From Candidatus Peribacteria bacterium (GTDB lineage: Bacteria > Patescibacteriota > Gracilibacteria > Peribacterales > Peribacteraceae): DNA of 35,859 nucleotides. The notes beneath the pieces were generated by a model. It saw nothing but the letters and a program-made list of their open reading frames with translations. It made no database searches and was not told the origin of the DNA. Location: assembly GCA_943350395.1 (NCBI GenBank), contig CALRAD010000001.1, positions 1 to 35,859 of the forward strand, in the 5' to 3' direction. Numbering within the stretch: the stretch's first letter is position 1; every line of letters begins with the position of its first letter. Of the stretch, positions 30,901-35,859 are shown piece after piece. The position numbers were made by a program, and so were the translations under genes.

Positions 30901-31225
30901 CTGCACCCACAGAACGCACGAGTTCCTCACCTCACGGAATATCCCGAGCGTGCACCTGCATAAACTCTCGGAACCGAGGAGCCCCAACATCAAAGAATAT
31001 TTGGAGAGTCGCAGAATCGACTTCGTCATCAACATCCCGCAACACACGAGCTCAACGGAAAAAACAGATGGCTATTTTATCCGTCGCATCGCAACTGACC
31101 GAAGTATTCCTCTCATCACGAACGTGCAGCTTGCCAAGCGCATCATCGAAGCGCTCGAAACCGAGCGCGAATCCCCCGAAATTCCGCTGATGCCGTGGCC
31201 GGATATTCTCGAGCATCGTTCCTAA
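27902..31225 (+). CDS. carB: Carbamoyl-phosphate synthase large subunit
   Basis: 1107 residues, slightly longer than the 1073 of E. coli. Two homologous ATP-grasp halves are visible. The first begins ILLLGSGALKIGEAGEFDYS and contains MIRAAFALGGKGSGRA. The second begins VIVLGGGPYSIGSSVEFDWC and contains VIVRPSYVLSGAAM. A C-terminal MGS-like allosteric domain follows (from about 965). The enzyme makes carbamoyl phosphate from bicarbonate, ATP and ammonia for pyrimidine and arginine synthesis. The GSGALKIGEAGEFDYSGSQA wording is typical of the Bacteroidetes/eukaryote-type branch. No carA lies in the window. The short N-terminal PVPLRGGESS encoded near a GCCCC/GGGGC palindrome (27936-27948) is unusual. 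Confidence 0.96.
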   Translation: MTIERISGTPVPLRGGESSFIAQSSHIKTILLLGSGALKIGEAGEFDYSGSQAIKAFKEEGKRVVLINPNIATNQTSWGLADRVYFLPILPEFVEQVIKEEKPEAIALSFGGQTALNCGVKLEETGILKKYGIEVLGTSVDAIRKTEDRALFNQELRSIGVSVPRSVACNKIEDAREALDTIGLPVMIRAAFALGGKGSGRAATKEKAEEILRIAFVESPQVLVEEDLTGWKEIEYEVVRDREDNCITVCNMENIDPLGIHTGESIVVAPSQTLDNEDYQMLRSIALKVIRHLGIIGECNIQYALHPKSRTYRVIEVNARLSRSSALASKATGYPLAWVAAKLALGYALPDIKNSITKVTCADFEPSLDYVAIKMPRWDLKKFNFVTEEISTEMKSVGEVMALGRSFEEALQKAVRMLNTGADGLYPTPMKFVKKELKNDMKNPSPQRIFAVAEALAGEWSTEEINILTGIDRWFLERIKACAELRHELFRTKSQTPDADLLMRCKRAGFSDKSIALIRDNKIEEITNARLQAGITPFVKQIDTLAGEFPAQTNYLFCTYCAASSDVSFALLPEPKIRTDRQPSILPTERVIVLGGGPYSIGSSVEFDWCCVQSVRELMAQGFEVTMINSNPETVSTDYDECDQLFFDELSLERVMDIVRLLKPAGVVVSMGGQIPNSLALKLAKEGVPILGTDPSDIDRAEDRHKFSALLDEIDVDQPEWKEFSDLASAKTFSKKAGFPVIVRPSYVLSGAAMTVVHNEEDLKEYLEAATDVSKDAPVVISKFEVGAKEIEFDGVAQNGKLLLYAIGEHIENAGVHSGDATIVLPPQRVNIETFRRIKTIAKKIALGLKISGPFNIQFLAKNNRLKVIECNLRASRSFPFASKVTGVNFATLATQALLKRAPENIRYQTLDLDHVGVKAAQFSFSRLKGADPRLGVEMASTGEVACFGMNLEQALLLSLRAIGFQIPRKNILLTIGKLEDKIELLPSIETLARLGFAFFCTHRTHEFLTSRNIPSVHLHKLSEPRSPNIKEYLESRRIDFVINIPQHTSSTEKTDGYFIRRIATDRSIPLITNVQLAKRIIEALETERESPEIPLMPWPDILEHRS

Positions 31226-31277
31226 TGTCATGCTGAGGAGCATGAGCATCAGCGAATGCGTCTCGAAGCACGAGACC
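31226..31277. repeat. Double-hairpin intergenic repeat after carB
   Basis: CATGCT/AGCATG (31229-31244, four-base loop) and GTCTCG/CGAGAC (31260-31276, five-base loop) fill the 51 bases between the convergent stops of carB and the small anchored protein. The wording (TGTCATGCTGAGG... GTCTCGAAG) resembles dispersed intergenic repeats seen in many bacteria. It may also end transcription. Confidence 0.6.
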
Positions 31278-31579
31278 TATTCACCAAGATTCTCAGCAAT
31301 GCCCGCGCATGTGTTGCCGTCTTCGTATGAACCGATGACGGTCATTTCTTCGTCCCCGTCGGAGTAGCAACCGTCGTTGCTGCAATAGTATCTCTCCCCT
31401 ACTTCATCCTTTTTCACAGCATGACAAACGGTAAACGTCGGCGGACCGCTGTGGAGAGGTACGACTGTACGACTGATTGTAAACGACAGCGCATCGATCA
31501 GCACGATCAGAAGCACTATAACCAGAGCGCTTCGGAAGAACCAATGATGTACTTTCTTTGAATGCAGGAGCTTCTTCAT
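31277..31579 (-). CDS. Small membrane-anchored protein (100 aa) with Cys-rich tail
   Basis: A basic N-terminus (MKKLLHSKKVHHWF) and one membrane helix (ALVIVLLIVLIDALSF, about 18-33) suggest that the C-terminal part faces outside. That part holds four Cys (TVCHAV, YYCSND, GCYSDG, NTCAGI), probably as two disulphides, and is acidic. No family is recognised. Topology and Cys content recall the anchored Cys-rich protein at 24744-25760. A TTGCTA-16-TATAAT promoter lies upstream, giving a leader of about 20 bases without a Shine-Dalgarno sequence. Confidence 0.65.
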   Translation of the reverse strand: MKKLLHSKKVHHWFFRSALVIVLLIVLIDALSFTISRTVVPLHSGPPTFTVCHAVKKDEVGERYYCSNDGCYSDGDEEMTVIGSYEDGNTCAGIAENLGE

Positions 31580-31606
31580 GCAATGGTCGGGGGATGTGTT
31601 TATACT

Positions 31607-31634
31607 ATTATACTATATTTGTAGATTATAGCAA
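31607..31634 (-). promoter_or_regulatory. Promoter of the small anchored protein
   Basis: Minus strand TTGCTA (31629-31634), 16 bases, TATAAT (31607-31612), 27 bases to ATG 31579. Further TATAA-like boxes overlap it in this AT-rich gap. Confidence 0.5.
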
Positions 31635-31671
31635 GTCACGCTGCAAAAACAGCGCATATTGCATCCTGAGG

Positions 31672-32349
31672 CTATATCCCTAGCCCTTTCTTCACCTTCT
31701 GCACCATTCTGACAAGTTTCTGAATCAAGCGGTATCGAAGAGGTAATCTGCCAGTCTTGCGGAACTCCTGCACGGTCTTTACAAACGCTATAGCCTTTTT
31801 CTTCACCGCTTCCAAGCTCTGCGGGCGCTTATCGACAACCAAACCGAAGACACCTTTGGCAAGCGTTGTGCGCGGTTCGAAGTGCGTGCCGAGAATGCTC
31901 GCGCCGAAGTACTGCAGACTGACGGGTATATGACTGCTCGTCTGTTTCATGAAGGGCCATGCTGCAAAAGGTGTTCCTCCCGTGAAGAGAAGATAAAAAG
32001 GTTTTCCGTTCAATGTGCCAAGTGAGTGCGATGCTGCATCAAGACCGAACGCCCCCATGCGATCGATGAGATTCTTAAGGTGCGCAGGCACGCTGAAGTT
32101 CCAGATCGGAGTGGCGATAATGACTCCATCGGCGGCGAGAATCTCTTTTTTCACTTTCTCAAAATCATCGATCGGGCAATTCGGTCCGTAACATTCGAGC
32201 CCGAAATGAGCCATCTGCAAATCCTTCAATCTGATTTTACCGATAGTGACGCCCGAAACGGATAGCATTCCTTCGGCCATCGCATCCGCAAGCACGTTGC
32301 TGTTGCTCGGTTCGTTTGTGCCGGCAACAAGGAGGAGAATGTGAGTCAT
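31672..32349 (-). CDS. NADPH-dependent FMN reductase-family flavoprotein
   Basis: 225 residues starting at MTHILLLVAGTNEPSNSN, where the first strand and the Ser/Asn-rich phosphate loop of the flavodoxin-like fold appear. GVIIATPIWNFSVPAHLKNLIDRM is the family's strongest signature (P-x-YN/WN-x-S-x-P...LKN..D). The product should bind FMN and reduce quinones, azo compounds or metals using NAD(P)H. The C-terminal extension (LPLRYRLIQKLVRMVQKVKK) is basic and amphipathic and might touch the membrane. The open frame reaches 32847, but that extension only mirrors nrdJ on the other strand and is rejected. Divergent from nrdJ. Confidence 0.82.
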   Translation of the reverse strand: MTHILLLVAGTNEPSNSNVLADAMAEGMLSVSGVTIGKIRLKDLQMAHFGLECYGPNCPIDDFEKVKKEILAADGVIIATPIWNFSVPAHLKNLIDRMGAFGLDAASHSLGTLNGKPFYLLFTGGTPFAAWPFMKQTSSHIPVSLQYFGASILGTHFEPRTTLAKGVFGLVVDKRPQSLEAVKKKAIAFVKTVQEFRKTGRLPLRYRLIQKLVRMVQKVKKGLGI

Positions 32350-32404
32350 CAGTATCGTATGTATTGTATCGGTACTCCCGTCAACAGAGAAATGATGGAA
32401 TCTC

Positions 32405-32432
32405 TTGAGCCGTCGCCTTTGGTGAGTAGAAT
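32405..32432 (+). promoter_or_regulatory. Promoter of nrdJ
   Basis: TTGAGC (32405-32410), 16 bases, TAGAAT (32427-32432). The expected start site near 32439 gives a leader of about 56 bases, longer than at most genes here. The start region overlaps the first candidate NrdR box. Confidence 0.5.
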
Positions 32433-32480
32433 GCATAGATGTTGTGGTCGTAAGAGCAATGCAACCACTACATCTTGTGT
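32432..32480 (+). promoter_or_regulatory. Candidate tandem NrdR boxes upstream of nrdJ
   Basis: The downstream site CCACTACATCTTGTGT (32465-32480) matches 13 of 16 positions of the NrdR box ACACWATATATWGTGT as I know it. A weaker site at 32432-32447 (TGCATAGATGTTGTGG, 9 of 16) shares the TA-x-AT-x-TTGTG half. They are 33 bases apart, about three helical turns, as is usual for paired NrdR boxes. Placed after the -10 box, they would repress nrdJ. Confidence 0.45.
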
Positions 32481-32494
32481 TCCCCCTCCACACC

Positions 32495-35400
32495 ATGAAT
32501 CCGCATGCTCCCGTTTCTTCGACCGCGAAAGACATCCCGCTCGCCTCTGCTTCGGAGGCGTTGAAATACGCGAAGAAAAAATCATTGAAGCAGGTGCAGG
32601 ACGGCAAATCCAGAAAAGGAATGGTGATCGAACGTCGCTTCACGACCCCCGGGTCGGATCCGCTCGATGCCGTAAAGTACGATCGCAGGACAAGCCGTAT
32701 CAGCAACACGAACGGTTCCGTCGTTTTTGAAATGAAAGACGCGGAAGTCCCGGCCGATTGGAGCCAAGTGGCAACCGATATCGTCGTGAGCAAATACTTC
32801 CGTAAGGCGGGTGTCCCGCAATTCGACGAAAAAGGAAATCGCATCAAAGATCAAGACGGCAATGTCGTGACCGGACCCGAGAGATCGGTGAAACAAGTCG
32901 TCCGCCGTCTTGCGGGTTGTTGGAGATGGTGGGGAGAACAGCACGGATATTTCGCAACCACTCAGGACGCACAGACCTTCGAAGACGAACTGAAGTACAT
33001 GCTCATTCACCAGATGGCCGCACCGAACAGTCCTCAGTGGTTCAACACGGGCATCCACTATGCCTACAACATCACAGGACCGGCACAAGGTCACTACTAC
33101 TGCGATCCAACAACCGGTGATATCCAGAAGAGCACCGATGCTTACACGCATCCGCAGCCGCATGCCTGCTTCATCCAGAGCGTTGCCGATGATATGGTCA
33201 ACGAAGGAGGCATCATGGATCTGTGGGTCAGAGAAGCCAGACTCTTTAAGTACGGCTCCGGGACAGGAACGAACTTCAGCAATCTGCGAGGTGACGGTGA
33301 GCCGTTGTCACAGGGAGGCAAGAGCTCGGGTCTCATGAGCTTCCTCAAGATCGGAGACCGTGCGGCAGGTGCGATCAAATCCGGAGGTACGACGAGGAGA
33401 GCCGCCAAAATGGTCTGTCTCGATCTCGACCATCCGGATATCGAGGACTTCATCAACTGGAAAGTGAACGAAGAAAAGAAAGTCGCAGCACTCGCCAAGT
33501 CCGGTTACGATACGGACTTCAACGGTGAAGCCTACTCGACGGTTTCCGGACAGAACTCGAATAACTCTGTGCGAGTAGCACACGAGTTCTTCAAGTCACT
33601 CGAAGACAACGGCGACTGGAATCTCTACTGGAGAACGGAAAAGAAGAAAGCAAAAGCCGAAAACCGCGACGCAAAGCCCTGTAAAACCATGAAGGCCAGA
33701 GACCTCTGGGATCAGGTGAGCTACGCCGCATGGGCGTGCGCAGACCCAGGCGTACAGTACGACACGACGATCAATGACTGGCACACGTGTCCAGAGGATG
33801 GTCGCATTAACGCGAGTAACCCCTGCAGCGAATATATGTTCCTCGATAACACCGCATGCAACCTTGCCTCGTGCAACTTGCTTCATTTCACCAAAGTTGG
33901 GAGCAATGGTAAGCAGGAATTTGATACGGAATCTTTCCGTCACGCAGTTCGTCTCTGGACGATCGTTCTTGAGATCTCGGTGCTGATGGCGCAATTCCCA
34001 AGCAAAGAAATCGCAGAGCTCAGCTACAAATTCAGGACGCTTGGCTTAGGCTACGCCAATATCGGGGCGATGCTGATGCAGATGGGCATCCCCTACGACA
34101 GTGAACTTGGCCGCGCAATGTGTGGAGGCATCACGGCGATCCTCACAGGCGAGAGCTATGCAACATCCGCCGAGATGGCGGAGTGCCTGGGAACGTTCCC
34201 TGGCTACGAACCGAACGAAGAGCACATGCTCAAAGTCATCAGAAATCATCGGAGAGCTGCCTATAATGCGCCGGACATAGAGTACGAAGCACTCGCGGTA
34301 AAGCCCGTCGGCATTGATCAGAAACTGTGTCCTTCTGAAATCCTAAGAGCAGCAAAAGAATGCTGGGACCGCGCCCTCGCCTTGGGTGAGAAGCACGGTT
34401 ATCGCAATGCACAAACGACGGTCATTGCGCCTACGGGTACCATCGGTCTCCTGATGGACTGCGATACCACAGGTATCGAACCGGATTTTGCGATCGTGAA
34501 ATTCAAGAAGCTCGCGGGTGGCGGTTACATGAAAATCGCAAACCAATCGGTGAAGCCCGCACTCGACGCGCTCGGGTACACCGCAGATCAGGTCAAAGAC
34601 ATCATGAATTACGTGATGGGTACACTGACTCTCGAAGGTGCTCCACACATCAACCGCGCGAGCTTGAAAGCAAAAGGCTTCAACGATGCCGATATCGCAA
34701 ATGTCGAAAAGAATCTTTCCTCGGTCTTCGAGATGAAATTCGCCTTCAACAAGTGGGTGCTCGGAGACGAGACGATGAAGAGACTGAAATTTACAGACGA
34801 ACAGATCAATGATTTCAACTTCGATATCCTGAGAGGTCTTGGCTTCACACAAAAAGAGATCGACGAAGCGAACATCCACGTCTGCGGCAACATGACACCG
34901 GAAGGAGCTCCCATGATGAAACCCGAACATCTCGCCGTATTCGACTGCGCAAGCAAGTGCGGTGTTCTGGGCAAACGATACATCAGCGCGGAAGGTCACA
35001 TCCGAATGATGGCTGCTGCACAGCCCTTTATCTCCGGTGCGATCAGCAAGACCATCAATCTGCCGAACGAAGCAACGATCGAAGACTTCAAGAACGCGTA
35101 CTTCCTTTCGTGGAAGCTTGGCGTAAAGGCTAACGCGCTCTACAGAGACGGTAGCAAGATGAGCCAGGCGCTCAGCAATAAATCGGATGACAAGAAAGAG
35201 GAGTCAAAAGCCGAAACACAGATCATCGAGAAGATCGTCATCAAAGAAGTTCCTCGTAGGAGAAAACTCCCCGACGAGCGCCTGAGCATGACCCATAAGT
35301 TCTCCGTTGCAGGCCACGAAGGATACATTCATGCCGGCATGTACGAGGATGGAAAGCCGGGTGAGATCTTCATCAAGATGAGCAAAGAGGGTTCGACACT

Positions 35401-35859
35401 CTCCGGTGTGATGGACACACTGGCACTGTCTCTGTCGATGAACCTGCAGTACGGAGTCCCACTCGAAGTCCTCTGCGAGAAACTCGTTCACACCCGTTTC
35501 GAGCCGATGGGCATGACCACGAACCGCGAGATCCCGATGGTGAAAAGCCTCATGGACTACCTCGGTCGTTGGCTCGCCCTCAAGTTCCTCACGAAGCAGC
35601 AAGCGATGAAATTCCACAACAAAGAACTCGTCGAACGTGCATATTCCGAAGGCACAAAGAGCAAAGACGCATTCGCGATGAGCTTGCCCGTAGTCGATGA
35701 AGGAATGACGCAGATCATCGAAGAAATTGCGACTGCCTCCGATAACCTGCCAAGCCCTTCAGCCCTGGATCAAGCCAAACTGCAAGGCTACACCGGCTCG
35801 ATGTGCGGCGGCTGCGGATCGACCAAGATGAAGAGAAATGGCTCCTGTGAACTCTGTAT
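32495..35859 (+). CDS. nrdJ: Vitamin B12-dependent (class II) ribonucleotide reductase, 3' end outside window
   Basis: 1121 residues are visible and the frame is still open at the window edge. Family landmarks: HACFIQSVADDM, GSGTGTNFSNLR, LDLDHPDIEDFINWK, the catalytic NPCSE at 442-446 followed by NTACNLASCNL, and APTGTIGLLMDCDTTGIEP. The last residues, MCGGCGSTKMKRNGSCELCY, begin a Cys-pair zinc-ribbon-like tail, so only a few residues should be missing. The enzyme reduces ribonucleotides using adenosylcobalamin, with or without oxygen. No cobalamin riboswitch was found upstream; candidate NrdR boxes were. The start at ATG 32495 lies just before the conserved region. It is divergent from the FMN reductase gene. 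Confidence 0.95.
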   Translation, partial: MNPHAPVSSTAKDIPLASASEALKYAKKKSLKQVQDGKSRKGMVIERRFTTPGSDPLDAVKYDRRTSRISNTNGSVVFEMKDAEVPADWSQVATDIVVSKYFRKAGVPQFDEKGNRIKDQDGNVVTGPERSVKQVVRRLAGCWRWWGEQHGYFATTQDAQTFEDELKYMLIHQMAAPNSPQWFNTGIHYAYNITGPAQGHYYCDPTTGDIQKSTDAYTHPQPHACFIQSVADDMVNEGGIMDLWVREARLFKYGSGTGTNFSNLRGDGEPLSQGGKSSGLMSFLKIGDRAAGAIKSGGTTRRAAKMVCLDLDHPDIEDFINWKVNEEKKVAALAKSGYDTDFNGEAYSTVSGQNSNNSVRVAHEFFKSLEDNGDWNLYWRTEKKKAKAENRDAKPCKTMKARDLWDQVSYAAWACADPGVQYDTTINDWHTCPEDGRINASNPCSEYMFLDNTACNLASCNLLHFTKVGSNGKQEFDTESFRHAVRLWTIVLEISVLMAQFPSKEIAELSYKFRTLGLGYANIGAMLMQMGIPYDSELGRAMCGGITAILTGESYATSAEMAECLGTFPGYEPNEEHMLKVIRNHRRAAYNAPDIEYEALAVKPVGIDQKLCPSEILRAAKECWDRALALGEKHGYRNAQTTVIAPTGTIGLLMDCDTTGIEPDFAIVKFKKLAGGGYMKIANQSVKPALDALGYTADQVKDIMNYVMGTLTLEGAPHINRASLKAKGFNDADIANVEKNLSSVFEMKFAFNKWVLGDETMKRLKFTDEQINDFNFDILRGLGFTQKEIDEANIHVCGNMTPEGAPMMKPEHLAVFDCASKCGVLGKRYISAEGHIRMMAAAQPFISGAISKTINLPNEATIEDFKNAYFLSWKLGVKANALYRDGSKMSQALSNKSDDKKEESKAETQIIEKIVIKEVPRRRKLPDERLSMTHKFSVAGHEGYIHAGMYEDGKPGEIFIKMSKEGSTLSGVMDTLALSLSMNLQYGVPLEVLCEKLVHTRFEPMGMTTNREIPMVKSLMDYLGRWLALKFLTKQQAMKFHNKELVERAYSEGTKSKDAFAMSLPVVDEGMTQIIEEIATASDNLPSPSALDQAKLQGYTGSMCGGCGSTKMKRNGSCELC

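Noticed and set aside
29441-30919. Minus-strand open frame of 492 codons
   Set aside because: Mirror frame of carB, whose motifs are unambiguous; its composition is typical of an antisense shadow.
32350-32494. Possible cobalamin riboswitch before the B12-dependent nrdJ
   Set aside because: No B12-box-like sequence or suitable multi-stem layout was seen in the 145 bases; the one hairpin (ATGTTGTGGT with ACCACTACAT) is better explained by the paired NrdR-like sites.
32350-32847. N-terminal extension of the FMN reductase frame
   Set aside because: It is antisense to the start of nrdJ and its promoter; the flavodoxin-like fold begins exactly at ATG 32349.
1-35859. Recoded genetic code (UGA = Gly) as in Gracilibacteria
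   Set aside because: TGA ends several full-length genes (leuS, exosortase, antitoxin) at the expected position, and conserved proteins read through without internal TGA.
1-35859. tRNA, rRNA or CRISPR loci
   Set aside because: No T-loop plus acceptor pairing, rRNA core sequence or regularly spaced repeat array was found by eye; isolated GTTCGA strings lie inside genes or inverted repeats.

Overview
The window looks like a chromosomal segment from a Patescibacteria (CPR) bacterium. The best guess is the Candidatus Peribacteria / Peregrinibacteria side of that radiation. This is inferred from the gene mix: two large membrane-anchored VirB4/TraG-like ATPases, a class II B12-dependent ribonucleotide reductase, MltG, RlpA and 3D-domain wall enzymes, and an iron-sulphur-less MutY with a non-NUDIX tail. 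Near-balanced base composition and TGA used as an ordinary stop (for example in leuS and the exosortase) also fit, and argue against the UGA=Gly Gracilibacteria. No rRNA, tRNA or CRISPR array was seen. No gene-free stretch reaches 300 bases.

Layout. 1-153: 3' end of an IS481-like transposase. 140-4388 (minus strand): an exosortase-type protein-sorting operon, consisting of a membrane transpeptidase, a secreted substrate with a C-terminal VPEF sorting signal, and a second substrate paralogue cut short by the IS. 4494-9073: an RNA m5C methyltransferase, an SDR-like oxidoreductase, small orphans and a divergent pair sharing one promoter region. 9107-14630: leuS with a coupled small gene, a small orphan, der and a LOG-family protein. 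14672-20318: a secreted protein, translocase ATPase 1, mltG, ybaB and mutY. 20399-20883: a RelE-type toxin-antitoxin pair. 20880-27219: translocase ATPase 2, then RlpA-like, Cys-rich and 3D/peptidoglycan-binding envelope proteins. 27377-31225: a winged-helix protein and carB. 31277-35859: a small anchored protein, an FMN reductase and nrdJ, which runs off the window.

How the genes work together. Much of the window serves the cell surface: sortase-like anchoring, peptidoglycan remodelling (MltG, RlpA, 3D/PGB protein), two DNA- or protein-translocation ATPases, and several Cys-rich or anchored exported proteins. The remainder is core information processing (leuS, der, m5C methyltransferase, mutY, ybaB) and nucleotide metabolism (carB, nrdJ).

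The two most striking observations are these. First, the exosortase stop and the VPEF substrate start overlap by four bases, so the enzyme and its substrate form a self-contained sorting module. Second, many genes have a sigma70-type -10 hexamer ending 6-12 bases (most often exactly 6) before the start codon, and Shine-Dalgarno sequences are absent. This implies mainly leaderless or near-leaderless mRNAs, and I used the pattern to choose several starts. Short palindromic or repeat-like segments also sit in frame inside conserved genes (leuS, possibly mutY and mltG).
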